A stretch of 64,000 nt of DNA, taken from Catellatospora sp. IY07-71. Its GTDB lineage: Bacteria > Actinomycetota > Actinomycetes > Mycobacteriales > Micromonosporaceae. Positions within the stretch are counted from its first letter, which is position 1. Every line of letters starts with the position of its first letter. The stretch lies in assembly GCF_018326265.1 (NCBI RefSeq), contig NZ_AP023360.1:3587501-3651500 (forward strand). The letters run 5' to 3'. Of the stretch, positions 26,801 through 35,358 are shown piece after piece. Below the pieces are notes generated by a model. It saw nothing but the letters and a program-made list of their open reading frames with translations, made no database searches and was not told where the DNA came from. The position numbers and the translations under genes were made by a program.

Positions 26801-27676
26801 ATCATCGGGTTCGTCCCGGTCGCCGGTGACGGCATCAAACTCTGCATCCGCCACTGCGACGAGGCGCTCGACGCGGCGGGGGACCTCGCGAAGAAGACCG
26901 ACGGCGCTCCGAATCTTCCCAGCTGTAAGGACAGCTTCGATCCGAAGACGCTGGTGCTGCTGGCCGACGGGACGACAAAGGAGATCGAAGACGTTCGCGA
27001 GGGCGACGTCGTCGCCGCCACCGATCCCGAGAGCGATGTCACCGCGGGCAAGGTGGTGCAGCAGGTCCATGTCAACGAGGACCGCGAGCTGACCCTGCTC
27101 ACCGTGTTGACGAAGCGTGGCGAACGCGTCGTCATCGACACGACGTGGGGCCACCCGTTCTGGTCGGAGACCCGGCAGGAGTGGGTCCGGGCCAAGGACC
27201 TCGTGGCCGGCGAGCAGCTGCTCGCGCGGGACGGCACCATGCCCAGCGTGCAGCGGGTCGACAACCTCGTCGGCGCGAAGACCATGTACAACCTGTCGGT
27301 CGCGGAACTGCACACCTACTACGTGCTGGCCGGCGATACGCCGGTGCTGGTCCACAACACCGGACCGGCGTGCGTGGTGCCGGGCGGAGTGAGTAATCTG
27401 CGCGATGGCGCCCATATGACCACCAACGATGCGATGGACACCGCGGTGGAGTTCCTGGGCGCCGGCTATCGCGATGAGGGAGGGGGCCGATTCGTGAGTA
27501 AGGACGGTCTTCGGCAGGTGCGGCTCACCGACGCCGACCTCGCGCACCGGAGGCAGAACCCGCACATCAACTTCGAAACCTACAGCCAGCCCATTAAAAA
27601 GGGTGTCAGAAGCCCTGGTCCGATCAGTAACATTCACATCTTTCTACCTGAGGAGCCGGGATGGCACCTGCCGTGA
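20822..27676 (+). CDS. RHS-repeat polymorphic toxin with Hint domain and unassigned C-terminal toxin tail
   Basis: This 2,284-residue exported protein begins with a signal peptide (LCAVMGLAALTAVSGL). A SpvB/TcaC-like beginning (SGGFSWNYGLRVPPSLGG) is followed by many YD repeats (YDDYGRK, YDPLGRTEK, YDDAGRVTS). The RHS core lies at about 1,839-1,900 (GLVHIGAREYDAKLGRFVSV, then DP). After it come a hydrophobic pre-toxin segment (FSLFPGVGDAMDVIECA; TTIIGFVPVAGDGI) and a Hint/intein-like domain from about 2,040 (SFDPKTLVLLADGTTKEIED) to VHN at 2,177-2,179. Autocleavage there would free a ~105-residue tail containing HINFETY and NIHIFLPEE, whose activity I cannot assign. RHS shells encapsulate such toxins. 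GTG 20822 follows GAGGAG. The immunity gene overlaps the 3' end, and three LamG genes upstream share the promoter motif. Confidence 0.9.
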   Translation: MSHHQSLTRVIGGRRRWRLCAVMGLAALTAVSGLTIPEQASAAPSGQQIAPMANVAVGRSPASARQKPEVRQHQPKAARWPSARSAVVELPQGQGRLTGVLARVDGPLPKPAQRVRAAGTPVSLTATTGSPDAVRAEVLDRAAAKAAGRDVLVRVSPTRGATAGSVVVSLDISQFKSAYGADWSDRLRLTALSNDCGPESCDAQPLATSRSGDTLTATVPMSAAGTMVALSAGSEASSGSGDFGATPLAASATWSAGGSSGGFSWNYGLRVPPSLGGPSPNVSLAYSSQAVDGQMAATNNQPSWAGIGFDWAPGFIERRYIGCSEDMEGTPAPNNTQKTSDLCWRGSNATLSLNGRATELFYNSTDKLWHGRSEDGSKVELKYGASNGDAGPAPGTSPSPGDSGEHWVVTTTNGTKYYFGLNRLQGWTAGKPETNSVQTVPVFGNHPADPCYSSSGYTSSDCLQAYRWNLDYVVDTHGNTMSLWWGKDANEYGMNLSTTDLHSYTRDAYLKRIDYGTHQRTLVNNVKTDTVFTAKPVPAQVKFETGDRCLSNCATHDDNWPDTPWDLECTASPCDNHSPSFWSTRRLREVTTWVWDAANSAHKLVDKWGLTHSFPDPGDGTKAGMWLEHISHSGHVGGTPSTPVSVALPDIDFDPVMLPNRVDTALKNGLRPMNWARMAAINSETGGVIGITYAPNECVAGALPTAHTNTKRCYPVRWTPEDLGGTPGQEITDWFHKYVVAQVTESDTVVTGAAASPPKITRYEYVGGAAWRYAEDSAFTKDKYRTWNQFRGYGTVRTLIGDGADQTRTDAKYFRGLHGDKTSPSGGTDTVTLTDSKGLIAAAYPTETVYDYDEFAGQKLENIVYDSPTGSPISGTVTKPWRSASTASRTIDGQTIHARFVNTSDTWTWAQLDTQPSSDRVTRKLTTYDSLGMVVSDSSFGDLAKTGDERCTATDYKRNTGAHLMVLPSRVRMWALTCADALTPNRTFTKDEIVSEVRSFYDDHAWDEMPTVGEVTRVDSLKDWVSGAFVPLTTSRSSYDDYGRKTDTWDVDNQHVTVAYTPAADGPVTSMSETDALGTATSTLEPAWGAPTLEVDVNGRRTEVTYDPLGRTEKVWRPGRSKALYGSTPSAWYLYSISKTAPSVVETRTLSPNGTMISAFIHYDGLMRERQTQAVKANGTAGAMVTDVFFDTAGRTWRTFGPYPVASAPSGTFSPHPESDFENLEIWSKTQYDSAGRKTEEIRYSKLAEQWRTSTRYPSADRIEVTPPTGGTAVTTVRDVQDRVTKIRQHHGPTPASTYDETAYDYDLKGNLKRVTNSLGTKWEYEYDILARQIEARDPDKGTTTTTYDDAGRVTSVTDSRVPAVTVRTTYDTLGRKTGLYQGTVTAANRLAKWEYDGLATAKGMLTSSTRYVGGESGAAYTNTITALSSFGTPSQRKISIPATEVGLAGDYLYDYGYKANGAPASVRLPAIGSASGYNLGWETQTTTYTANGAPQKLSVGATDWLVTDTTYTEHGELGVITLRDLTTNPQVQIGHYFDAETRRLDRVWTTRDTAPTSVSDVSLDYDDAGTVTQVAEASAVAGVETQCFSHDYLRRLKEAWTLASGNCGAVPQAFSAVGGVEKYWLSWEIDGGGNRTKQVKHTAGGDVTTKYVYPAPTAAQPHTLLRTTDAANVTTANYSYDGTGNTRCRPAGTALNTCPSGSGSQVVTWDAEGRAASSADTTGTTSYIYDADGARLIRKDPQGKTLYLPGQELRVDTAGSLVISCTRYYSWAGMNIASRASSLSGNAVLTWMVADRQNSANITIQAAGTQAVAVKRQDPYGNQRGSTVGSWLPTIDKGFVGGTNDNTGLVHIGAREYDAKLGRFVSVDPVMDLLDPQQWNAYSYSNNSPVTFSDPTGLIMEEYANASHPPPGPWGDKIDDRKWSPCPWGMSPRECERRYENNTATWEEKKPTFNPDAIEMLKFGFSLFPGVGDAMDVIECAQDPSLLCVGTTIIGFVPVAGDGIKLCIRHCDEALDAAGDLAKKTDGAPNLPSCKDSFDPKTLVLLADGTTKEIEDVREGDVVAATDPESDVTAGKVVQQVHVNEDRELTLLTVLTKRGERVVIDTTWGHPFWSETRQEWVRAKDLVAGEQLLARDGTMPSVQRVDNLVGAKTMYNLSVAELHTYYVLAGDTPVLVHNTGPACVVPGGVSNLRDGAHMTTNDAMDTAVEFLGAGYRDEGGGRFVSKDGLRQVRLTDADLAHRRQNPHINFETYSQPIKKGVRSPGPISNIHIFLPEEPGWHLP

Positions 27677-27981
27677 CCGCTGGCGAGGCCGCGGATCGAC
27701 CTAGGTCGACGGTTACCGTCGAAATCCAGACCTACGATCCAGCGCTCGGCGTGGGGACCTGGTGGGACGACGATACGGTGCTGCGCGCGGAGGTATGGGA
27801 ATCACCTGAGCAGACCGTGGTCATCTCGGGAAACCCGGCGGGACTGGTCTCCCTCGCCAGGCATCTCTTGAGCCTGGCGCAGGAGGCTGTTCCTGACGGC
27901 CGTCATTTCGACTTCGACACCTATTGCGGCTGGCTCGAAGAAGGTTCAGCGGCTATTCGCATCGAGGTCGAAAAGCGATAG
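27661..27981 (+). CDS. Imm32-like immunity protein for the RHS toxin
   Basis: This 106-residue acidic cytosolic protein has the segment VVISGNPAGLVSLARHLLSL, followed by AQEAVPDGRHFDFD and a final S-A-A-I-R-I-E-V. This matches the Imm32 pattern (a G-N-x-x-G-L-x-x-L-A helix, then P-x-G-x-H-x-x-x-D). Imm32 proteins protect cells against their own polymorphic toxins by direct binding. The gene starts inside the last 16 bases of the RHS gene (ATG 27661, with GAGGAG ten bases before), the classic toxin/immunity overlap that links their translation. A strong bidirectional stem-loop follows at 28009. Immunity to the tail of this RHS protein is inferred from position; the fold assignment is from motif recall. 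Confidence 0.75.
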   Translation: MAPAVTAGEAADRPRSTVTVEIQTYDPALGVGTWWDDDTVLRAEVWESPEQTVVISGNPAGLVSLARHLLSLAQEAVPDGRHFDFDTYCGWLEEGSAAIRIEVEKR

Positions 27982-28008
27982 CCGGTATCTGAGGAGACGG
28001 GCGAGTCA

Positions 28009-28045
28009 GACGGAGCGGTACCAATATCTCTGGTACCGCTCCGTC
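28009..28045. terminator. Bidirectional stem-loop between convergent genes
   Basis: GACGGAGCGGTACCA (28009-28023) pairs perfectly with TGGTACCGCTCCGTC (28031-28045) around a seven-base loop. It lies between the immunity gene (plus) and the xylanase gene (minus) and could end both transcripts. Confidence 0.85.
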
Positions 28046-28093
28046 GGTGTTGGTCGCAGAACTCTTCTCTCGGGCGCTCCGGCCTCGATTTGC

Positions 28094-30208
<2,115 letters not shown>

Positions 30209-30221
30209 TCAACGACTTCCG

Positions 30222-30333
30222 GAAACTATCGGCGACCGCTGATGGCACACAGCCGCAGGTTCAGGGGATATGCTCGCGCCGTCCTGACGAGACAGGCAAC
30301 CGTTCGAGGCGAGCGGTGCTCCGAAAGTTTCGG
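30222..30333. promoter_or_regulatory. GAAAnTTTC-type palindromes upstream of the xylanase gene
   Basis: CCGAAA-G-TTTCGG at 30321-30333 is a perfect palindrome, and GAAACTATC at 30222-30230 differs from the same GAAAnTTTC core by one base. From memory, similar elements upstream of actinomycete xylanase genes mediate xylan-dependent control. They lie in the 345-base gap between the xylanase start and the HD-protein gene, in which I see nothing else coding. Confidence 0.4.
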
Positions 30334-30364
30334 GATACTTCCAATGTGCTCGGCGGGCTGAACC

Positions 30365-30961
30365 TCACACCAGCGCGTGCCCGAAGCGGCGGGACAGCAC
30401 CGCCAGATCCGGCTCGCCGTACTGCGCCACCATGTCCGCGAACACGGCCGCCTTGTCCTCGCCGAACCGGCGGACCTTGCCGGTGTACGCCGCCGCCGAG
30501 ACGAACGTCGGCGGGTCGCTCTTGCTGTGGAACTTGTCGGCGTACATCACCAGGCGCTCCTCGGCGGTGTCGGCCAGGTAGTCGCCCGGCGGCAGCGGCA
30601 GCCCCTGCCGCAGCACGTCGTCACCGGTGAGCCCGACACCCGTGTGGTGCGTGCAGAACCGGCACAGCACCTCCGGCAGCCCGGCCTCGCGCAGCAGGTC
30701 GTACCCGAGCACGCCGTGCCGGATGTAGAAGCGGTGGTCGAGCTGGCCCGCCGCGTCGTACAGGCGGTACACCCCGATGTCGTGCAGCAGGCAGCCCGCC
30801 CGCACCAGGTCGGCGTTCACCCCTGCGCCGTGCGCGTCGAGCAGCTGCTCGGCCACCGCACAGACGATCACGCAGTGCGTGTGCACGAGGTCGAACGCCT
30901 CCTGGCTCGGCGCGTAGCGCTCGTGCAGCGCCCGGACCTGCTCGTCGGTGGGAATCGCCAT
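30365..30961 (-). CDS. HD-domain phosphohydrolase-like protein
   Basis: This 198-residue cytosolic protein has an HD superfamily core: His in DLVHTHCVIV, the His-Asp doublet in GCLLHDIGVY, and later histidines in RHGVLGYDLL and FCTHHTG. This is the metal-binding set of HD phosphohydrolases, which hydrolyse phosphate esters, often nucleotides. The substrate is unknown. ATG 30961 is used because MAIPTDEQVRALHERYAPSQ starts the conserved region; the longer frame to 31090 would overlap the end of the SDR gene. The SDR lies 22 bases upstream on the same strand, so the two may be cotranscribed. Confidence 0.85.
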   Translation of the reverse strand: MAIPTDEQVRALHERYAPSQEAFDLVHTHCVIVCAVAEQLLDAHGAGVNADLVRAGCLLHDIGVYRLYDAAGQLDHRFYIRHGVLGYDLLREAGLPEVLCRFCTHHTGVGLTGDDVLRQGLPLPPGDYLADTAEERLVMYADKFHSKSDPPTFVSAAAYTGKVRRFGEDKAAVFADMVAQYGEPDLAVLSRRFGHALV

Positions 30962-30983
30962 CGGCACCCGATGATTGTGCCGG

Positions 30984-31865
30984 TCAGGTGCCCGGCTCGG
31001 CCTGCGCGGTCTGCTCCAGCGGCCGGGCGCGGCGGGCCGCGACCCTGGCCAGCGCGGCGAACAGCGCCACCACGAGGCGGTCGAAGACACGGTCCGGCAG
31101 CAGCCAGCGGGCGAACACCGCCGCCTTCGCGCCCCGCCCGACCGCGTAGCGGATGCGCGGCCGCCGCACCGTCGCCGCCCGCGCGATCGCCGCGGCCACC
31201 ACCAGCGGCGACGAGATGTGGTCCGCCTCGCCCGTCAGCGCCAGCGCGTATCGGCGCGACTGCTCGGCATAGGCGCCGCCGCCGGACACGGCCAGCAGCC
31301 GATCTCCCGCCACCTGCGGAAACTCGGTCTCTATGCCACCCGGCTGGATCAGGACCACGTCGATACCGAGCGGCTTCACCTCCACCCGCAGGCAGTCGCT
31401 CAGCCCTTCCAGGGCGTACTTGGTCGCGTGGTACCAGCTGCCCAGCGGCTCGTACAGCCGCGCTCCGACCGAGGAGACGTTGATGATGCGGCCCCCACCC
31501 TGCGCCCGCATGTGCGGCAGCACCAGCTGGCACAGCCGGGCCGCGCCGAACACGTTCACCTCGAACTGCCGCCGCGCCTCGTCCAACGGCACGTCCTCCA
31601 GCGCCCCGAACGAGCCGTAGCCGGCGTTGTTCACCAGGACGTCGATGCGGCCGGTCTCGGTCACGACCCGCTCGACCAGGGCGGTCATGACGGCGTCGTC
31701 GGTGACGTCGACGCTGGCGGTGCGGATGCCCAGCTCGGCCAGCGGCGCCATCCGGTCCAGCCGGCGCGCCACCGCGTACACGGTGAAACCCAGCTCGTGC
31801 AGGCGGCGCGCGGTGGCCGCGCCGATCCCCGCGGACGCACCGGTCACGATCGCGACCCTGCTCAT
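30984..31865 (-). CDS. Short-chain dehydrogenase/reductase
   Basis: This 293-residue classical SDR shows the Rossmann motif TGASAGIG at the N-terminus, DVTDDA, NNAGYG, the catalytic Ser in NVSSVGARLYEP and the YHATK active-site Tyr/Lys, then QPGGIETEF. It should oxidise or reduce an alcohol/carbonyl with NAD(P)(H); the substrate is unknown. The C-terminal tail (RWLLPDRVFDRLVVALFAAL) is amphipathic and may contact the membrane. ATG 31865 is preceded by AGAAGGAG. Only about 16 bases separate the start from the left end of the second tnpB element, so the original promoter has probably been cut off or replaced. The HD-protein gene follows 22 bases downstream. Confidence 0.9.
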   Translation of the reverse strand: MSRVAIVTGASAGIGAATARRLHELGFTVYAVARRLDRMAPLAELGIRTASVDVTDDAVMTALVERVVTETGRIDVLVNNAGYGSFGALEDVPLDEARRQFEVNVFGAARLCQLVLPHMRAQGGGRIINVSSVGARLYEPLGSWYHATKYALEGLSDCLRVEVKPLGIDVVLIQPGGIETEFPQVAGDRLLAVSGGGAYAEQSRRYALALTGEADHISSPLVVAAAIARAATVRRPRIRYAVGRGAKAAVFARWLLPDRVFDRLVVALFAALARVAARRARPLEQTAQAEPGT

Positions 31866-31881
31866 CAGACTCCTTCTGTGG

Positions 31882-33245
31882 ATACTCCGGCCTTCAGGCC
31901 GGAGAGGAAACAGAACCCCTGCGGAGCAGGACAGGAAAGGCCGATCCGCCGTCGAGGCGGACCGGCGTCGTCCCATACCTCACGGCGAGGCCGTCGGTGT
32001 GTCCGGTTAGGATCGAGGGCGTGTCGAGGATGGTGAAGCGGGCGTTCAAGTTCCGCTTCTACCCGACTGACGTGCAGGCCGAGCAGCTGTCGCGGACGTT
32101 CGGGTGCGTACGGCTGGTCTACAACATGGCCCTGCAGGCCCGGACCGAGGCGTGGACCCAGCGCCGGGAGCGGGTCGGCTACAACGTTACCTCGGCCCTG
32201 CTCACCGGGTGGAAGAAGACCGAGGACCTGGCGTTTCTCAACGAGGTCTCGTCCGTGCCGTTGCAGCAGGCGCTGCGGCACCTGCAGACCGCGTTCGGCA
32301 ACTTCTGGGCCAAGCGCGCCAACCATCCGACGTTTAAGTCCAGGAAGCGCTCGCGCCGCTCGGCGGAGTACACCGCCAGCGCGTTCCGGTGGCGCGACGG
32401 GGCGCTGACCCTGGCCAAGATGGCCGAACCCCTGCATATCGTGTGGTCGCGGCCGCTGCCACCCGGCTGTGCACCGTCGACGGTGACCGTGTCGTGCGAT
32501 GCGGCCGGGCGCTGGTTCGTGTCCGTGCTCTGCGACGACGTGATCGAACAGACCCCCGCCACCGTGGGCGGTGTCGGGATCGACGCAGGGATCGACAGTC
32601 TGCTCACCCTGTCCACCGGCGAGAAGATTACCAACCCCCGGCACGAGCGCGCCGACCGCGACCGGCTGGCCCGCGCATATCGCGACCTGGCCCGCAAGCA
32701 GAAGGGCTCGGCCAACCGGGCCAAGGCCCGCCTCGCCGTCGCCCGCATCCACGGCCGGATCGCCGACCGCCGGCGTGACCACCTGCACAAGCTGACCACT
32801 CGGCTCGTTCGTGAAACCCAAGCGATCGTGATCGAGGACCTGGCCGTAAGTAACATGGTCAAGAACCATCGCCTGGCCCGCGCGATCAGCGACGCGGCCT
32901 GGCGGCAGCTGCGCACCATGCTGGAGTACAAGGCTGCCTGGCACGGCCGGGACCTGATCGTCGTGGACCGCTGGTTCCCCTCGACCAGACTGTGCTCGGC
33001 CTGCGGCGTGCTCGCCGAAAAGATGCCGCTGGACGTGCGGTCGTGGACCTGCCCCTGCGGGCAGACCCATGACCGTGACGTCAACGCGGCACGCAACATC
33101 CTGGCCGCCGGACTGGCGGTGACAGCCTGCGGAGACGATGTAAGACCCCAACGAGGAACCTCTCGGACGGGCAGTCGTCGGCGAAACAGGAACACCCGAG
33201 GGCGACCAAGGGAATCCCCGTCCTTTAGGGCGGGGAGGATGTCAA
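31882..33245 (+). mobile_element. IS200/IS605-type tnpB-only element, copy 2
   Basis: The left end carries the perfect hairpin CTCCGGCCTTCAGGCCGGAG (31885-31904). The right end carries CCCCGTCC-TTTA-GGGCGGGG (33216-33235) followed by AGGATGTCAA. The ends match copy 1 at 3321-4681, including GTGGATAC before the left hairpin. No tnpA and no target duplication. It has landed 16 bases before the SDR start and abuts a gene remnant on its right. Confidence 0.8.
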
Positions 33246-33316
33246 GTGCTTCACCTTCGACGGCGGGACGGGGCGATCATTCGACCGCGACGGCCGCACG
33301 CCATCAATGGACCTGA
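32021..33316 (+). CDS. tnpB: TnpB RNA-guided nuclease-like protein, copy 2
   Basis: This protein is about 90% alike to the copy at 3460, with all key residues intact: GIDAGIDSL (first Asp), IVIEDL (Glu), CSACG...CPCGQTHDRD (zinc finger and last Asp in DRDVNAARN). GTG 32021 or ATG 32030 can serve as start; homology with copy 1 begins at VSR, so GTG is listed. The C-terminal ends of the two copies differ because a small length change shifts the frame after DVRPQR. This frame, like copy 1, leaves the element before it stops, at 33316. The divergence between copies suggests two old insertions rather than a recent jump. It is transcribed away from the SDR gene. Confidence 0.9.
   Translation: MSRMVKRAFKFRFYPTDVQAEQLSRTFGCVRLVYNMALQARTEAWTQRRERVGYNVTSALLTGWKKTEDLAFLNEVSSVPLQQALRHLQTAFGNFWAKRANHPTFKSRKRSRRSAEYTASAFRWRDGALTLAKMAEPLHIVWSRPLPPGCAPSTVTVSCDAAGRWFVSVLCDDVIEQTPATVGGVGIDAGIDSLLTLSTGEKITNPRHERADRDRLARAYRDLARKQKGSANRAKARLAVARIHGRIADRRRDHLHKLTTRLVRETQAIVIEDLAVSNMVKNHRLARAISDAAWRQLRTMLEYKAAWHGRDLIVVDRWFPSTRLCSACGVLAEKMPLDVRSWTCPCGQTHDRDVNAARNILAAGLAVTACGDDVRPQRGTSRTGSRRRNRNTRGRPRESPSFRAGRMSSASPSTAGRGDHSTATAARHQWT
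33100..33261 (+). ncRNA. Candidate omega RNA scaffold plus guide, tnpB copy 2
   Basis: Equivalent to the candidate at 4530-4697: conserved tnpB 3' end, right-end hairpin and TGTCAA, followed by flanking DNA as a guide (from 33246, GTGCTTCACCTTCGAC). The guides of the two copies differ, as expected. The 5' limit is unknown. Confidence 0.4.
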
Positions 33317-33544
33317 CGGCTACCCGCCTCCTGACGACGATCCCCGCGTACGGTCAGGGGTTCGGCCCGGTGGTCGGCGACCTGCTCGCGGGTGCGATGT
33401 TCCCGCTGAGCACCTACAGCCTGCTCGTCGGGGGAGTGTTCGCGGTGCCGCTGCCGCCGGACCCGATCCCGCTGCTCGGGGCCCGACGGGATCCCGCCGG
33501 GCGTCGAGCTGCTCACCGGTGAGGAGGCGGCGGACGCGAGCTGA
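33246..33544 (+). pseudogene. 3' remnant of an unrecognised gene beside tnpB copy 2
   Basis: Directly after the element a frame reads CFTFDGGTGRSFDRDGRTP, then TATRLLTTIPAYGQGFGPVV and a hydrophobic stretch. Around 33475 good coding character moves to another frame, reading PDGIPPGVELLTGEEAADAS to a stop at 33542. The upstream part of the gene is absent on the other side of the element, where only the SDR start is found. It therefore looks like a frameshifted tail of a gene truncated by the insertion or a linked deletion. I do not recognise the family. Confidence 0.45.
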
Positions 33545-33577
33545 CCCGGCGCGACGGCCGGGTCGGCTCGGGGCGGG

Positions 33578-34012
33578 TCAGCCGGCGCGGCGCGCGCGGG
33601 CCAGCGCCCGCCCGCCGAGCGCGACGCTGATCAGGCCCACAATCAGGGCCACGTACGCGCCGCCGCGCCCGTTGCCGGTGCCGATCCCGCTGTCGGAGGT
33701 CGCCACGACCAGCGCGCCGAGCGCGAGCGCGACCACCCCCGCCGCCAGGGACACGATCGCCCCGAGCGGCCCGTTGCCGACACCGAGGCGGCCGTTGGGC
33801 CGGGCGACGGCGAGCCAGCCGATGATCACACCGGCCAGCCCGAGCAGGCCGCCGATGCTGGCGCCGAGGCGTCCGGCGCTCAGGTAGAAGACCCCGGGCG
33901 CGGCCGAGGCGTACGCGGCCGCCGGTGCGGCGAACCCGAATACACCGGTCAGCACGGCACCGCCCAGGGCGAGCACGAGCCGGACCGGCCGCCGGGCTCC
34001 TGACAAGTTCAT
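33578..34012 (-). CDS. DUF6223-like small membrane protein
   Basis: This 144-residue protein has a signal-like first helix (LVLALGGAVLTGVFGFAAPA) and three further hydrophobic helices (IGGLLGLAGVIIGWLAVA; LGAIVSLAAGVVALALGAL; AYVALIVGLISVALGG) separated by glycine-rich loops. The pattern A-G-R-L-G-A-S near the start and the G-x-G-x-G-N-G-R-G-G loop fit DUF6223, an actinomycete membrane family of unknown function. ATG 34012 is preferred over 34117, which would add a proline/alanine-rich tail and run into the divergent promoter region. It is divergent from the histidine kinase gene, so the adjacent two-component system may control it. Confidence 0.7.
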   Translation of the reverse strand: MNLSGARRPVRLVLALGGAVLTGVFGFAAPAAAYASAAPGVFYLSAGRLGASIGGLLGLAGVIIGWLAVARPNGRLGVGNGPLGAIVSLAAGVVALALGALVVATSDSGIGTGNGRGGAYVALIVGLISVALGGRALARARRAG

Positions 34013-34151
34013 GTGCGTCTCCTTCGCAACGTGTTGTGGTGCAACCGATCCTGCCGCCGGACCGGCCGCCGGTCGTCGTCCAGCCGCAGGCATTCCGCAC
34101 TGCCGCGGGGGGCGCACCCGCCTGCGGCGTACGCGGTAGCAGCAGGGCGGG

Positions 34152-34169
34152 ATACCGCGGATGCGGTAT
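34152..34169. promoter_or_regulatory. Inverted repeat in the DUF6223 / histidine kinase gap
   Basis: ATACCGC-GGAT-GCGGTAT is a perfect 7-base inverted repeat, 58 bases before the kinase start and 139 bases before the divergent DUF6223 start. Its form suits binding by the dimeric LuxR-type response regulator at 35355; this is inferred. Confidence 0.45.
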
Positions 34170-34227
34170 GCGCCACCTCGTTCGCGGGCAGGAGCCCTCG
34201 CGCGTCGGACCCGGTTAGGGTGCGCTC

Positions 34228-35358
34228 ATGAGCACACGACGGCCCCGTCTCCCCCACGGCCTCATGGACGCGGCGGTCGCCGTCGGCGTCGCGGCGTCGC
34301 TGCTGGCCGCCGGGCTCTCCGCGGCCCGTCCCGCGGTCGGCGCCGACCCGCTCGGCTTCGTGCTGCTGACGGCCGCCGGCCTGGCGCTGTTCGCGCGCCG
34401 CCGCGCTCCGGTGGCGGTGCTGGCCGCCACCGGGCTGTGCACCGTCGGCTACCAGGCGCTCGGGTTCGATGTGCCCGCCGTCGCGTTTCTGTTCGCCGTG
34501 TACGCCGCCATGCGCGCCGGGCATCGTCTGGCCACCGTCGTGGCGGCGGTGCTGATGCTGGCCGCGCTGCCGCTCGCGGCGCTGACCCTGCCGCAGGGCC
34601 TGTCGGTCGCCGAGGCGCTGGCGCAGTCCCGGGGCGCGCTGGAGATCGCGTGGCTGGTCGCCGCCGCGGCCGCGGGTGAGGCGCTGCGGCAGGCCGAGCG
34701 CCGCGCCGACGAGGCCGAACGCACCCGGGAGGAGACGGCGCTGCGCCGCGCCCAGGAGGAGCGCCTGCACATCGCGCGCGAGCTGCACGACACGCTCACC
34801 CACCAGATCTCGGTCATCAAGGTGCAGGCCGGGGTCGCCGTACACCTGGCCCGCAAGCGCGGCGAGCAGGTGCCCCCGGCGCTGCTGGCCATCGAGGAGG
34901 CCGGGCGGGAGGCGGCCCGGGAGCTGCGGGCGACCCTGGCGGCGCTGCGCGACGACGGCCGGACCCCGCCGCACGGGCTCGCCCACGTGCCCGACCTGGT
35001 GGCGCGTGCCCGGTCGGCGGGCCTCGACGCGACCCTGACCATCGAGGGGCAGCGCCACGACGTGCCTGCCGCGGTGGACCGCACCGCCTACCGGATCGTG
35101 CAGGAGTCGCTGACCAACGTCGCCCGGCACGCCGCGGCGGCCACCGCCGCGGTCCGCATCGACTACGGGCCCGACGTGCTCGCCATCCGGGTCGACGACG
35201 ACGGGCGGGCCGTGCCCGGCGGCACCGCGACCCCGGGCGTCGGGCTGCTCGGCATGCGCGAGCGGGTCACCGCGCTGGGCGGGCGGCTGCGGGCCGAGCC
35301 GCGCGACGAGGGCGGGTTCAGCGTGCGGGCCGAGCTGCCCGTGGAGCGTACGCCGTGA
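34228..35358 (+). CDS. NarL-type sensor histidine kinase
   Basis: This 376-residue kinase has about four to five N-terminal membrane helices (residues ~10-145) with little extracellular sequence, so it probably senses a membrane or intramembrane signal. A coiled segment rich in E, R and A follows. The dimerisation/phosphoacceptor helix RELHDTLTHQISVIK places His187 as the phosphorylated residue (HisKA_3 type). The ATPase domain has NVARHA (N box) and the G boxes DDDGRAVPGG and GVGLLGMRERV. It should phosphorylate the response regulator encoded next, whose GTG start overlaps its stop by four bases (GTGA). ATG 34228. Confidence 0.92.
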   Translation: MSTRRPRLPHGLMDAAVAVGVAASLLAAGLSAARPAVGADPLGFVLLTAAGLALFARRRAPVAVLAATGLCTVGYQALGFDVPAVAFLFAVYAAMRAGHRLATVVAAVLMLAALPLAALTLPQGLSVAEALAQSRGALEIAWLVAAAAAGEALRQAERRADEAERTREETALRRAQEERLHIARELHDTLTHQISVIKVQAGVAVHLARKRGEQVPPALLAIEEAGREAARELRATLAALRDDGRTPPHGLAHVPDLVARARSAGLDATLTIEGQRHDVPAAVDRTAYRIVQESLTNVARHAAAATAAVRIDYGPDVLAIRVDDDGRAVPGGTATPGVGLLGMRERVTALGGRLRAEPRDEGGFSVRAELPVERTP

